Below are positions 35,615 through 44,534 of a stretch of DNA of 64,000 nucleotides, in pieces. Position 1 is the first letter of the stretch, and each line of letters starts with the position of its first letter. The DNA is taken from the NCBI GenBank assembly GCA_050300015.1, contig JBNKWZ010000015.1, forward strand, positions 1 through 64,000. Reading direction: 5' to 3'. Source of the DNA: CAYZQH01 sp050300015. Its GTDB lineage: Bacteria > Pseudomonadota > Gammaproteobacteria > Pseudomonadales > Cellvibrionaceae. Made by a program: the position numbers and the translations under genes. The notes under the pieces were generated by a model. The model saw only the letters and a program-made list of their open reading frames with translations, had not been told where the DNA came from and did not search any database.

Positions 35615-36064
35615 TCAATGCGAGCAAGAAATTCCTTCCAAAATTGGACAGTCTGGCCGCTCATCACCGCGACAGTGTTTGGCTAAGTTCGATAAAGTAT
35701 CGCGCATTTCCTGCATTTCTTTTATGGCTTCATTAAGCGATTGAATATGCTCTTCGGCTAAGCGTTTGACCTCCGAGCTGGGGCGGCCTTTATCTTGATA
35801 CAAATTCAGGAGTGTGGCGATCTTCTTCATGGAAAAGCCCAGTGACCGCGCGCGCTTAATGAATTGAAGCGTATGGATATCAGATTGGCTGAAGATTCGA
35901 TAATTAGCGTCAGTACGATCGGCTTCGGGCATCAATCCAATCTGTTCATAATGGCGGATCATTTTCGCGCTGACACCTGATAGTTCAGAAGCTTCACTGA
36001 TGTTGTAGTAACCGGACTGGCGTGCCTGGGACATTTCGGGGCGGGGCTTCTGGACTCTTCGCAT
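35615..36064 (-). CDS. cueR: Copper-responsive MerR regulator CueR
   Basis: A 149-residue MerR-family activator: YYNISEASELSGVSAKMIRHYEQIGLM helix-turn-helix, dimerisation helix, and the Cu+-binding loop CRGDERPDCPILEGI with two Cys 8 apart, as in CueR. A 20-residue N-terminal extension precedes the usual start. AAGG upstream of the ATG. It should activate the copA, copZ and its own promoter, which share operator geometry. Confidence 0.92.
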   Translation of the reverse strand: MRRVQKPRPEMSQARQSGYYNISEASELSGVSAKMIRHYEQIGLMPEADRTDANYRIFSQSDIHTLQFIKRARSLGFSMKKIATLLNLYQDKGRPSSEVKRLAEEHIQSLNEAIKEMQEMRDTLSNLAKHCRGDERPDCPILEGISCSH

Positions 36065-36095
36065 TTTGATTACCTTCGGCGGTTAAGCGTTGACA

Positions 36096-36126
36096 AGTCT
36101 AAACCCTCCCATTATAGGAAGGTCAA
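36096..36126 (-). promoter_or_regulatory. CueR-type promoter of cueR
   Basis: On the minus strand: TTGACC, 19-bp spacer TTCCTATAATGGGAGGGTT, TAGACT. The ACCTTCC...GGGAGGGT dyad indicates autoregulation. Confidence 0.75.
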
Positions 36127-36167
36127 CCAGAAAACCGAGAGTAACCCGGTAAAGATTGTCGTTATCG

Positions 36168-37580
36168 CTAACCTGCTTTTTTATCATGAGCTGGCAGCGA
36201 GATAACGAACCGGGTAGTACCCATTTCGGAGGACACCTCCACATTTCCGTCATGTGCCTCAATGATTGACTTCACGATCGCCAAACCCAAGCCTGCCCCC
36301 TCGCTCTGACGCTGCCTCGATGGATCAACCCGATAGAAGCGATCAAAGAGTTTCGGTAGATGCACTGCAGAAATCCCCTGCCCCGGGTTTTCAATTGTTA
36401 TTTGGGCCTGATTGCCAACCCCCTCAACAGTGACATTGATTGTTTCGTTCTCTGGTGTATAACGAAGCGCATTAGACAAAAGGTTAGAAATCACTCGGCG
36501 CAGCATCGAACGATCGGCCATCGCGTTGACGCGATCTCCCCCTACAGCCAATGTAATTTTTTTATCCTCCGCCAAGGCTTCGAAAAATTCGAAGGTGGCT
36601 TCAACTTCTTGCCTCAAATCCAGTAATTCCCAATTGGGTTTAAGTAGGCCGTTCTCACTCTGCGCGAGCCACAGCATGTCATTTACCATTTTGGTCAATC
36701 TTTCTTGCTCTTCCAAATTGGAGTAGAGCAATTCCCGATACTCTTCAAGTGTTCTCGCTTGCCCCAAACCGACCTGGGTTTGCGTTGCGAGGTTCGTAAG
36801 AGGTGTTCGCAACTCATGGGCGATGTCCGCAGAAAAGTGGGACAGGCGCGTGAAGCTGTCGTCAAGGCGACTGATCATCTGGTTAAAGGACTCCACCAGA
36901 GGTTGCAATTCCATGGGAACAGCTTTTTCATTCAGTCGCATATCCAATTGGTCGGCTTGAACAGATCGTATGGATTCACTGAGTGCCCGTAGTGGCGCAT
37001 GCCCTTGATGCACACCGTACCAGGCTGCGAGTAAAGTAAGCCCACCAGCCAGCGCCATGATCAACCATAAATTGCGGCTGAAATGTTCGAGAAAGCGCAT
37101 ATGGAAGTCCATATTGATGGCCGCAGTGACGAGATAGTTTCGGCCGTCAATTTGCACTTGTGTCATCGCGCCTCGATAGGATTTATCATCAATATGCCAA
37201 CTCACAAGATTGTCGGCGCGGATAGTGTACACCGGGGCATTGAATCTAGCTCGGGGAGGAAAAACTACTTCATGTGGGCCGTAAACCAGCGCACCAGATT
37301 CGTCCCAAACCTGATAATACACACCGTGATGACCGGAAACAGCATGAGGAAGTGTTTCGTCGGCCGAACGACCTGAACGTGTTGTCTTTTTTAGTGCTTC
37401 TGCCACGGCACGGCTGATGACAACCAATTCGTCAGCGTCTTGTTCTGCAAAATGCTGTTCGACTGACTTCTGAACGAGATGGCCGATTACAACAAGGCTG
37501 AGACTAATGGCAAGTGCGACAAACAGCATCACACGATTGTTGAGTGATAAAGGTCGCGCCAGGCGAAATCCAAACGCCAT
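36168..37580 (-). CDS. copS: Heavy-metal sensor histidine kinase (CopS/CusS-like)
   Basis: About 470 residues. Two membrane segments flank a periplasmic sensor of about 140 residues; then a HAMP domain, the H-box ADIAHELRTPLTNL, the N-box VISNLLSNALRYTP and glycine boxes GQGIS and GAGLGLAIV. The ATG begins one base after the response-regulator stop (TAG-G-ATG), with GAGG in the end of that gene, so translation is coupled. The longer frame starting at 37619 overlaps the regulator and is less likely. It senses periplasmic Cu+/Ag+ and phosphorylates CopR. Confidence 0.9.
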   Translation of the reverse strand: MAFGFRLARPLSLNNRVMLFVALAISLSLVVIGHLVQKSVEQHFAEQDADELVVISRAVAEALKKTTRSGRSADETLPHAVSGHHGVYYQVWDESGALVYGPHEVVFPPRARFNAPVYTIRADNLVSWHIDDKSYRGAMTQVQIDGRNYLVTAAINMDFHMRFLEHFSRNLWLIMALAGGLTLLAAWYGVHQGHAPLRALSESIRSVQADQLDMRLNEKAVPMELQPLVESFNQMISRLDDSFTRLSHFSADIAHELRTPLTNLATQTQVGLGQARTLEEYRELLYSNLEEQERLTKMVNDMLWLAQSENGLLKPNWELLDLRQEVEATFEFFEALAEDKKITLAVGGDRVNAMADRSMLRRVISNLLSNALRYTPENETINVTVEGVGNQAQITIENPGQGISAVHLPKLFDRFYRVDPSRQRQSEGAGLGLAIVKSIIEAHDGNVEVSSEMGTTRFVISLPAHDKKAG

Positions 37581-37581
37581 C

Positions 37582-38262
37582 CTATTCGTCCTCAACATCG
37601 AGTTTGTAGCCCATGCCACGAACGGTATGGATCAGCTTGGGCTCAAAGCCTTCATCAATTTTGCTTCTTAAACGACGGATGGCGACATCAATCACATTGG
37701 TATCGGAGTCAAAATTCATATCCCACACCTGGGAAGCAATCAACGAGCGTGGCAGCACTTCACCCTGGCGCCGAGCAAGCAGTTCCAGCAAACAAAATTC
37801 CTTATGACTGAGATTGATTTTGCGCCCACCACGAAGGGCACGATGCTTTGGCAGATCGAGGATCAAATCCGCTACTGTGATCTGATCGGCGAGTACCGGC
37901 GCCGTACTTCTACGCAACAAGGTGCGTACCCGAGCCAGCAATTCGGCAAACGCGAAGGGCTTAACCAGGTAGTCATCAGCGCCAAGTTCTAATCCTTTAA
38001 CACGATCATCAACACTGTCGCGCGCGGTGAGAAATAATACGGGCGCCTGGCATCCCGATTCTCTTATGGACTGAACAATGCGCCAGCCGCCCACATCGGG
38101 CAGCATCACATCGAGAATCAACAAATCAAAGGTCTCCGTCATCGCCAGGTGATGGCCATCGAGACCGTTCCGAGCGAGCGTCACCATAAAGCCGGCTTCG
38201 CTCAGGCCTTGCTGCAAATAATCCCCGGTTTTGACTTCGTCTTCGACTACTAGTAACCGCAT
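37582..38262 (-). CDS. copR: Copper response regulator (CopR/CusR-like)
   Basis: A 226-residue OmpR/PhoB-type regulator: receiver with MRLLVVEDEVKTG and phospho-acceptor Asp in LLILDVMLPD, Lys in YLVKPF; C-terminal winged helix with LSHKEFCLLELLARR and VIDVAIRRLRSKID. The start at MRLLVVEDE has GAGGA upstream. It is divergent from the multicopper oxidase operon, and a CusR-like box lies between them. Confidence 0.92.
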   Translation of the reverse strand: MRLLVVEDEVKTGDYLQQGLSEAGFMVTLARNGLDGHHLAMTETFDLLILDVMLPDVGGWRIVQSIRESGCQAPVLFLTARDSVDDRVKGLELGADDYLVKPFAFAELLARVRTLLRRSTAPVLADQITVADLILDLPKHRALRGGRKINLSHKEFCLLELLARRQGEVLPRSLIASQVWDMNFDSDTNVIDVAIRRLRSKIDEGFEPKLIHTVRGMGYKLDVEDE

Positions 38263-38327
38263 GGCACCGTCCTCGTCTCTACACATTCATCTTATTGAAA
38301 CAATAGCCTGTCTTTCCCCACAGAAAG

Positions 38328-38365
38328 ATGACCTAAAGATTACAACTTTGTCATTTTCAGGTCAT
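38328..38365. promoter_or_regulatory. CopR/CusR-type operator between copR and pcoA
   Basis: ATTACAACTTTGTCAT (from 38339) resembles the CusR/CopR box (TGACAA-N2-TTGTCA) and is framed by a 7-bp inverted repeat, ATGACCT...AGGTCAT. Its position fits control of both divergent transcripts. Confidence 0.55.
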
Positions 38366-38452
38366 GCCCATGACAGACTCCTGACTGTAATCTCCGCTCC
38401 AGACCTTAAAAACGTGCTTTTGGAACAATGACATTTTTTGGAAAACGACACT

Positions 38453-40336
38453 ATGAATCGCCCATTTAGCCCCCTCGTCGGCTCCTTGAGTCGTCGGCGT
38501 TTTGTTCAAGGCCTCGCGGTTGGCGGAGTTCTGGCAACCACCCCTGCTGCGTTGCTGGCACGCGAATCAGTTCAAACTGCTCTGGGTTCAGCCCCTGTGC
38601 TCAGCGGCACCGATATCAATCTGGAAATAGGCCAATCGCTGGTGAATTTTACCGGTGTAACCCGTATGGCGACGACCATTAACGGCTCCATTCCCGCACC
38701 CACACTGCGTTTGCGCGAAGGCGATGACGTGACGATACGCGTCACAAACCGGCTAAGTGTCCCGACGTCCATTCACTGGCACGGCATTTTATTACCCTTC
38801 GAAATGGACGGTGTTCCGGGTATCAGCTTTAAGGGGATTGCGCCGGGGGAAACCTTTGTTTACCGATTTAAACTCCGTCAAAGTGGCACCTACTGGTATC
38901 ACAGTCATTCAGGCTTTCAGGAAATGACTGGGATGTACGGTGCGCTCATCATCGAGCCTCGTTCAGGCGAAAGACACGAGGCCGATCAGGACTTTGTCGT
39001 ACAACTCTCTGATTGGACCGATGAAGATCCGATGCAGGTATTCAGTAAACTGAAAGTTCAAGGGGATACTTACAACTTCAACCAGCCGACCTTTTTTGAC
39101 TTCACTCGCGACGTGTCTGACAAGGGATTAAAAGCGGCGTTGAGCAAGCGCCAGATGTGGAACCAGATGCGCATGAACCCCACCGATCTGGCGGATTTAT
39201 CTACCGCTACCCTCACCTACCTCATGAATGGTACGGCTCCTGCGGGGAACTGGACAGGCGTATTTAAGAAGGGAGAGCGCCTGCGCCTTCGATTCATCAA
39301 TGCCGCCAGCAATTCCTTTTACGATGTTCGTATCCCCGGTTTGAAACTGACCGTTGTGCAGGCAGACGGTCAGGACGTGGAGCCCGTTTCCGTGGATGAG
39401 TTTCGCTTCGGTCCCGGTGAAACCTACGATGTTCTGGTAAGACCTGATGATGAAGCCTACACAATTTTTGCACAGAGCATGGATCGCACCGGTTATGCCC
39501 GAGGGACCCTGGCTACACGGCAAGGTCTGTCCGCACCCGTGCCGACCCTGGACCCAGTGGAGTGGCTGACCATGCAAGACATGATGGGGGCGATGAACCA
39601 TGAAGGGATGGGCGACGATGCCTCTATGGAGGGAATGGACCATAGCAATATGAATATGGAAAAAATGGATCACTCGAAGATGGATCATTCGCAAATGGAC
39701 CACTCACAGATGCACGGCGGTATGGCCATGGATCACAGCATGCACGGTATGCAACAGGGTTCCCAAAATCCGCTGGCAAAGCCGTCTACCAGCGTCAATC
39801 ATGCTCGAACAGAATATGGCCCTTCTGTCGATGCACGGGTGGATACGCCACGCACTAACCTCGACGACCCGGGTATCGGGCTTCGCGACTTGGCAGAAAA
39901 AGGTTTGCGCCCTGTGAGTCACAAGGTACTCACGCTTGCCGATCTACAATCTCTCGATGGTGTGCTTGATGATCACCGAGTACCCGAAAAAGAATTGGAG
40001 CTGCACCTCACCGGCAATATGGAGCGCTACAGCTGGTCTTTTGATGGGCTGGAATTCGGCCGAAGTACGCCCGTTTCGCTCAAGCATGGCCAGCGTGTTC
40101 GCATTATCTTGCAAAACGACACCATGATGACCCACCCCATGCATTTGCACGGCATGTGGAGTGAACTGGAAACCGATCAAGGTGAGCTACGTGTCCGGCG
40201 CCACACCATCCCGGTGCAGCCCGCACAGCGCATCAGTTTTCTCACAACGCCACATGATTTAGGGCGTTGGGCCTGGCACTGTCACCTCTTGTTCCATATG
40301 GATGCGGGCATGTTCCGCGAGGTAGTGGTGTCATGA
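38453..40336 (+). CDS. pcoA: PcoA/CopA-type multicopper oxidase
   Basis: About 627 residues. Twin-arginine-type signal SRRRFVQGLAVGGVLA; three cupredoxin domains with the four copper-ligand motifs HWHG, WYHSHSGFQ, HPMHLHG and HCHLLFHMDAGM. Between them lies a Met/His-rich segment with repeated DHS(K/Q)M units, as in PcoA. The start is chosen at the ATG before NRPFSP; an upstream TTG would add five residues. It oxidises Cu+ in the periplasm. The stop overlaps the pcoB start (ATGA). Confidence 0.93.
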   Translation: MNRPFSPLVGSLSRRRFVQGLAVGGVLATTPAALLARESVQTALGSAPVLSGTDINLEIGQSLVNFTGVTRMATTINGSIPAPTLRLREGDDVTIRVTNRLSVPTSIHWHGILLPFEMDGVPGISFKGIAPGETFVYRFKLRQSGTYWYHSHSGFQEMTGMYGALIIEPRSGERHEADQDFVVQLSDWTDEDPMQVFSKLKVQGDTYNFNQPTFFDFTRDVSDKGLKAALSKRQMWNQMRMNPTDLADLSTATLTYLMNGTAPAGNWTGVFKKGERLRLRFINAASNSFYDVRIPGLKLTVVQADGQDVEPVSVDEFRFGPGETYDVLVRPDDEAYTIFAQSMDRTGYARGTLATRQGLSAPVPTLDPVEWLTMQDMMGAMNHEGMGDDASMEGMDHSNMNMEKMDHSKMDHSQMDHSQMHGGMAMDHSMHGMQQGSQNPLAKPSTSVNHARTEYGPSVDARVDTPRTNLDDPGIGLRDLAEKGLRPVSHKVLTLADLQSLDGVLDDHRVPEKELELHLTGNMERYSWSFDGLEFGRSTPVSLKHGQRVRIILQNDTMMTHPMHLHGMWSELETDQGELRVRRHTIPVQPAQRISFLTTPHDLGRWAWHCHLLFHMDAGMFREVVVS

Positions 40337-41196
40337 ACATAAATCCCGTAACCAAACTATGCCAAATCTCTCTGGCTTGCGTATTAGCAAGTGGGGCTTA
40401 CGCAGAGATGGATCACAGCAATCACGATCCAGGAGCCCACGAGATGGGGCAAGCTCAAGGTGGTAAAGCACCTGATAATGCCCGCGATCCCCACGCTTAT
40501 TCGGATGGCTTTACCTTAACCGAAGGGCCCTATGCACTGCCCGGGCCCAGACAATTGAAACTGGCCGATGAGCATCGCTTTTGGGCAATCATCAGTGATC
40601 GCCTGGAGTACCAGGAAAAATACGAAAGTACTGTATTTGATTTGCAGGCATGGTATGGGACCACCTATAACCGCTTGGTTGTAAAAACCGAGGGGGACAT
40701 TGTGGAAGGCACCCTTGAGGAGAGTTCTACTGATGTACTGTGGAGCCGAGCCTTTAATGCGTATTTTGATACTCAACTGGGCGCGCGGATTGATACCTAT
40801 GACGAAGGTGAAGACCGCCAGTGGCTCGCGCTAGGCTTTCAAGGGCTGTCTCCCTATTGGTTTGAACTTGATGTCACGGCTTATCTCGGTGATGACGGGC
40901 GAACAGCCTTGTCTGCGGAAGCGGAATACGAACTCTTGTTCACTCAACGACTGATACTGCAGCCCAGAATGGAAATAAACCTGTTTGGTAAAGACGACCC
41001 TGAAAATGGGCTTGGCTCGGGCTTAACGAACATGTCAGCAGGCTTGCGCCTTCGTTACGAATTCAGCCGTCAATTTGCACCCTATATCGGTTTGGAATGG
41101 TCAAGATCTTTTGGCGATACCGCCGATTACCTGCAAGCCGCTGGAAAAGATAAATCCAGTTCCCAAGTACTGGCGGGTTTGAAGTTTTGGTTTTAG
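40333..41196 (+). CDS. pcoB: PcoB/CopB-type outer-membrane copper protein
   Basis: A 287-residue protein. Signal peptide ending near GAYA, a short Met/His region (EMDHSNHDPGAHEMG), then a beta-barrel outer-membrane domain typical of CopB (FWAIISDRLEYQ, SRAFNAYFDTQLGARIDT, GLEWSRSFGDTADY), ending in a C-terminal aromatic (FWF). It starts within the end of pcoA. It likely binds or exports copper at the outer membrane together with PcoA. Confidence 0.92.
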   Translation: MNINPVTKLCQISLACVLASGAYAEMDHSNHDPGAHEMGQAQGGKAPDNARDPHAYSDGFTLTEGPYALPGPRQLKLADEHRFWAIISDRLEYQEKYESTVFDLQAWYGTTYNRLVVKTEGDIVEGTLEESSTDVLWSRAFNAYFDTQLGARIDTYDEGEDRQWLALGFQGLSPYWFELDVTAYLGDDGRTALSAEAEYELLFTQRLILQPRMEINLFGKDDPENGLGSGLTNMSAGLRLRYEFSRQFAPYIGLEWSRSFGDTADYLQAAGKDKSSSQVLAGLKFWF

Positions 41197-41247
41197 TTAC
41201 TGTTGAAGTCTTAACAAATTAAACAACATGATTTAGAGGAAACTTTT

Positions 41248-41538
41248 ATGAAAATGAAACCCTTCGCACCACTACTGGCTTTAACTATTGTTGCGACTGC
41301 TATGAATGCTCAAGCGCATGACCCGAAAGAACATATGAAGGACGCCGAAAAACCGGATTGTTCCGCGATGAAAGATATGGACCACAGCAAAATGGATATG
41401 AACGACCCGGTCATGCAAGCCATGATGAAGAAATGTATGAAAGATATGCATCATGGCAAAGACAAAAACGAATCCGATTTAGAGCATTCACACGACGACA
41501 ATGAAAGCGAGGACGAACATGCCGAACATCAACATTAA
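41248..41538 (+). CDS. Met/His-rich periplasmic protein
   Basis: A 96-residue protein: signal peptide ending NAQA, then Met/Asp/His-rich sequence (MKDMDHSKMDMNDP, MMKKCMKDMHHGKD) and an acidic His tail. AGAGGAAA precedes the ATG. The low-complexity copper-ligand content and place behind pcoAB suggest periplasmic Cu+ buffering. No specific family assigned. Confidence 0.7.
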   Translation: MKMKPFAPLLALTIVATAMNAQAHDPKEHMKDAEKPDCSAMKDMDHSKMDMNDPVMQAMMKKCMKDMHHGKDKNESDLEHSHDDNESEDEHAEHQH

Positions 41539-41551
41539 TTAAGAGGGTGCC

Positions 41552-42127
41552 ATGTTATCAATTTCAGCATTTTTTAAGAGTTTCCTGCTCATTGTGATTA
41601 CAGCCCTCCTTGCAGGAGGGCTGTTTATTTATTCGGGGCTTTATCCAATTGGCGCAGATACACAACATTCTCCCATTACTTATTGGTTGTTAGAAACACT
41701 GCGTGAAAAATCCATCGCTCGTGATGCAAAGGATGTTGAAATCCCAACAGACCTGGAATCCTCTGACCGACTATTAGCTGGTGGAGCCGATTACAATGAC
41801 ATGTGCACAGGATGTCACTTGAAGCCGGGTAAAATAGAAAGTGATTTTACCATCGGCTTGTACCCCTCTCCTCCAAATTTGAGCATCTCTGCCGACGGGC
41901 ATAAGCACAGTCATGACGATTCTTCAGGAGACGATGCCATCAAGAGACAATTCTGGATCATTAAACACGGCATAAAAGCGTCTGGCATGCCAGCGTGGGG
42001 ACCTACGCACAGCGATGAACGAATCTGGAATATGGTGGCCTTTTTACAGAAGCTTCCAAGCTTATCAAAAGCGCAATATCAAATATTGACCGCGAGAGAC
42101 GACGCTGACGATACGCACAAACATTGA
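41552..42127 (+). CDS. Membrane-anchored c-type cytochrome
   Basis: A 191-residue protein with an uncleaved N-terminal membrane anchor (LLIVITALLAGGLFIYSGLYPIG) and one class-I cytochrome c domain with heme motif CTGCH (about 86-90). Likely axial Met in SGMPAWG. It has a His-rich inner loop (GHKHSHDD). GAGGG upstream. Possibly an electron acceptor for Cu+ oxidation, which is inferred only from its position. An intrinsic-terminator-like hairpin sits within its first 25 codons. Confidence 0.8.
   Translation: MLSISAFFKSFLLIVITALLAGGLFIYSGLYPIGADTQHSPITYWLLETLREKSIARDAKDVEIPTDLESSDRLLAGGADYNDMCTGCHLKPGKIESDFTIGLYPSPPNLSISADGHKHSHDDSSGDDAIKRQFWIIKHGIKASGMPAWGPTHSDERIWNMVAFLQKLPSLSKAQYQILTARDDADDTHKH
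41601..41623 (+). terminator. Terminator-like hairpin inside the cytochrome gene
   Basis: CAGCCCTCCT-TGC-AGGAGGGCTG is a perfect 10-bp stem followed by TTTATTTATT, lying in codons 17-24. It may attenuate transcription past the pcoAB unit or may simply reflect Leu-Ala-Gly-Gly codons. Confidence 0.4.
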
Positions 42128-42323
42128 ATGTAAATCATCATAAAAATAATTGGCGAATGAAGTCAATTTAACATTTGCAGTTGTAATTATTTCAAAATAA
42201 TCGCTTACATTGCCGAAAATCCCTTTAATTCACTATCATTTTTTCCGATTTGTAATTGGCATATGTTTTGCGCTTGATTTTTTAAAAGCGTTAGAATTAT
42301 TCAAAAACATACAGGAGGCAATT

Positions 42324-43055
42324 TTGAGCAAAGCCGCCACGCTCTACAGAATGCATACTGATAAACACATTTGTCCTTACGGCCTTAAATCGCGAGACTT
42401 GCTCAAGCGTGAAGGTTACGAAGTCGATGATAACCTCCTCACGTCGCGCAAAGAAACCGATAATTTCAAACAAGAGCACGATGTGAATACAACACCGCAA
42501 ACTTTTATTGACGGCAAACGAATTGGCGGATATGACGACCTTAAAAAATTCTTTGGCAAGTCGAAAGACGAAAGCAAGGAGACAACTTATACACCAGTGA
42601 TTGCCATTTTCAGCATTACATTTTTAATGGCAGCTGCGTTAACTTGGAGCCGATTTCAAGGCGTTAACGTACTATACCTGTTAGAGACATTCATTGCACT
42701 CAGCATGTGTGCATTGGCCATTCAAAAACTTCGTGATTTAAATGCCTTCTCTCTGCAGTTTATTACTTACGATTTATTAGCGATGCAGTATGTGCCCTAT
42801 GCCTATCTTTATGCGCTATTAGAAGCTTTCGCAGGTATTGGAATGTTGACCGGAATGGCGTCATGGCTATTTGCTCCACCCGCATTATTTATCGGGACGA
42901 TTGGCGCTATTTCTGTCTTTAAAGCTGTTTACATCGACAAGAGAGAGCTGAAATGTGCTTGTGTGGGCGGAAACAGTAACGTTCCCCTGGGGTTCATATC
43001 ATTAACTGAAAATCTAATGATGATTGCGATGGGTACCTGGATGTTGATTAAGTAA
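42324..43055 (+). CDS. Glutaredoxin-like/MauE-like membrane fusion protein
   Basis: About 243 residues. The N-terminal 85 form a glutaredoxin domain (ATLYRMHTDKHICPYGLKSRDLL, TTPQTFIDGKRIGGYDDLKKF) with a single Cys at the active-site position. The C-terminal part has four to five membrane helices resembling MauE/DoxX-type redox membrane proteins and includes KCACVGGNSNVP. The TTG start is chosen because AGGAGG lies 5 nt upstream. Such proteins occur in copper and mercury loci, where disulfide or metal-thiol exchange is inferred. Confidence 0.75.
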   Translation: MSKAATLYRMHTDKHICPYGLKSRDLLKREGYEVDDNLLTSRKETDNFKQEHDVNTTPQTFIDGKRIGGYDDLKKFFGKSKDESKETTYTPVIAIFSITFLMAAALTWSRFQGVNVLYLLETFIALSMCALAIQKLRDLNAFSLQFITYDLLAMQYVPYAYLYALLEAFAGIGMLTGMASWLFAPPALFIGTIGAISVFKAVYIDKRELKCACVGGNSNVPLGFISLTENLMMIAMGTWMLIK

Positions 43056-43102
43056 CCGAAATAATTTCTTCAAAAATCCGTTTTTCGATTTAGGAGACTA
43101 CT

Positions 43103-43615
43103 ATGTCACATTACGTTAGATTTGGACTAATGATTACCACTTCGGTCGTCGTTATGTTTTGTTTAAAATACCTCAGCACCTACGAGGTAAGTCACGTATT
43201 TTACAGCGAGACTCGCACATATATGGCATTGATGATGGGTGCCGCGATGGCTGTGATTATGCTGAGCTTTATGTTGCCCATGCACAAAAAGAAAAGTCTT
43301 AATGTTGGGATTTACGTGGGCAGCGCAGTGGTATTTATTGCTGCTCTTTTTCTAGTGAGATCGCAAACAACGGTACAAGATTCGTCTTATATGAGATCGA
43401 TGATCCCACACCACTCCGTTGCTATCCTCACAAGTGAACGATCGGAGATTACCGACCTTCGTGTGCGAGAATTGGCTGATGGCATCATTCAGGCGCAACG
43501 CAAAGAAATTAAGGAGATGGACTGGCTTCTTAAAGATATTGCCAAAAATGGTAAGGCAACAACGGAATCAGAAGCACTTAAGCGACCGGTTCCTAATTTT
43601 GAAGGCAAACTTTAG
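43103..43615 (+). CDS. DUF305-type membrane protein
   Basis: A 170-residue protein. Three membrane segments in the first 95 residues, then YMRSMIPHHSVAILTSERSEI and IIQAQRKEIKEMDWLL, which are core motifs of DUF305 (a four-helix, His/Met-containing domain frequent in copper islands). GGAG upstream. Probable periplasmic copper binding; mechanism not established. Confidence 0.75.
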   Translation: MSHYVRFGLMITTSVVVMFCLKYLSTYEVSHVFYSETRTYMALMMGAAMAVIMLSFMLPMHKKKSLNVGIYVGSAVVFIAALFLVRSQTTVQDSSYMRSMIPHHSVAILTSERSEITDLRVRELADGIIQAQRKEIKEMDWLLKDIAKNGKATTESEALKRPVPNFEGKL

Positions 43616-43646
43616 GTTTTGGTCTTCGCCCCCTTATCGTATCCTA

Positions 43647-44156
43647 TCAATGGCACCCACGTGTCGTTGATGGGTGCGCTAGATTATCCAGCTCACACTC
43701 TTCGGTGTAATGAATCCAGCTTCGTTTCACGCGGTCAATCAGAGAGCTATCAAAGCCACCTAAACTCAAAGAAATCTGGCTTTCAATATCTTCGAGTGAC
43801 ACCTCCATAAGGTCATACATCACCAACAATTCCGTGGCCGAGACGTTTAGGGATTTAATGCCCATCATTTTCGGAAGATCAGCCATCAATTTTTCCGCTT
43901 CGTCGTCGGACAGTGATTTTGAAAACACAATACGATGGGATTTATGCTCGACCCTGCCCCTTTTCTTTTCAGGCAAACCCGTTTTGGGGCTACCAACATA
44001 CAAACCTGGATGTGAAATGAATCGGTCCAGGCATTGCTGTGAACAAAACCAAAATTGTAATCCGCGATAAGATCGCCATAAATTCTGTTTTACTTCAGTC
44101 ATCTGACACACTGGGCATGGATTAGATTCCTGGTTGTCTGAGAATATATTCTGCAT
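43647..44156 (-). CDS. YHS-domain protein with HMA-like C-terminus
   Basis: A 169-residue protein. N-terminal YHS/TRASH-like domain: CPVCQMTEV...FWFCSQQCLDRFISHPGLYVG, a Cys-x2-Cys...Cys-x3-Cys metal site. The second half (about 70-150) has the beta-alpha pattern of an HMA domain without the CxxC. The last gene of a minus-strand run, two bases after the HMA-like gene. Probably a cytoplasmic copper chaperone or sensor. A hairpin overlaps its 3' end. Confidence 0.7.
   Translation of the reverse strand: MQNIFSDNQESNPCPVCQMTEVKQNLWRSYRGLQFWFCSQQCLDRFISHPGLYVGSPKTGLPEKKRGRVEHKSHRIVFSKSLSDDEAEKLMADLPKMMGIKSLNVSATELLVMYDLMEVSLEDIESQISLSLGGFDSSLIDRVKRSWIHYTEECELDNLAHPSTTRGCH
43653..43677. terminator. 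Hairpin at the convergent ends of DUF305 and YHS genes
   Basis: GCACCCA pairs with TGGGTGC across an 11-nt loop, between convergent genes and overlapping the last codons of the minus-strand one. Confidence 0.4.
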
Positions 44157-44158
44157 AA

Positions 44159-44527
44159 TTATTTCTTTTTATTGGATCCGGTAAAACTTCCGTGACAACT
44201 CCACGGTTCGGTGCTCGCATTGTCCTTAACATTTTGGTCGACAAAACGATAATAGCCCTCTTTAAAATAGGTCCACCAATCATGGCTCACTTCTACTGCA
44301 TTTTCCTGCAACACTTTTTCAATACAGTCTATACAGATTCTGGATGCGTCATAAGCGATATGCAGCGTGTGAGAGGCCTTGTCATAACTCACTGAATCCA
44401 GGCCGTAAATTTCATCGATTTCTTTCACGACTTTGGTCATGACCTCTTCTGACATGTCGACGAGTTTTAAATGTCTAACCACCAATGTTGCCTCGGAAAC
44501 ACCCAGGCGATGTTCTTTTTCACTCAT
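44159..44527 (-). CDS. HMA-like small protein
   Basis: A 122-residue protein with a degenerate HMA-type fold (ATLVVRHLKLVDMSEEVMTKVVKEI, SYDKASHTLHIAYDA) and Cys pair CIDC downstream instead of the usual CxxC loop. GAGG lies 5 nt before the ATG. The upstream gene ends within 8 nt. Part of a minus-strand copper operon; role unknown. Confidence 0.55.
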   Translation of the reverse strand: MSEKEHRLGVSEATLVVRHLKLVDMSEEVMTKVVKEIDEIYGLDSVSYDKASHTLHIAYDASRICIDCIEKVLQENAVEVSHDWWTYFKEGYYRFVDQNVKDNASTEPWSCHGSFTGSNKKK

Positions 44528-44534
44528 AGCGACC

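Noticed and set aside
36168..37619. Longer histidine kinase starting at 37619
   Set aside because: It would overlap the response regulator by 38 nt; the ATG one base after the regulator stop has the better ribosome site.
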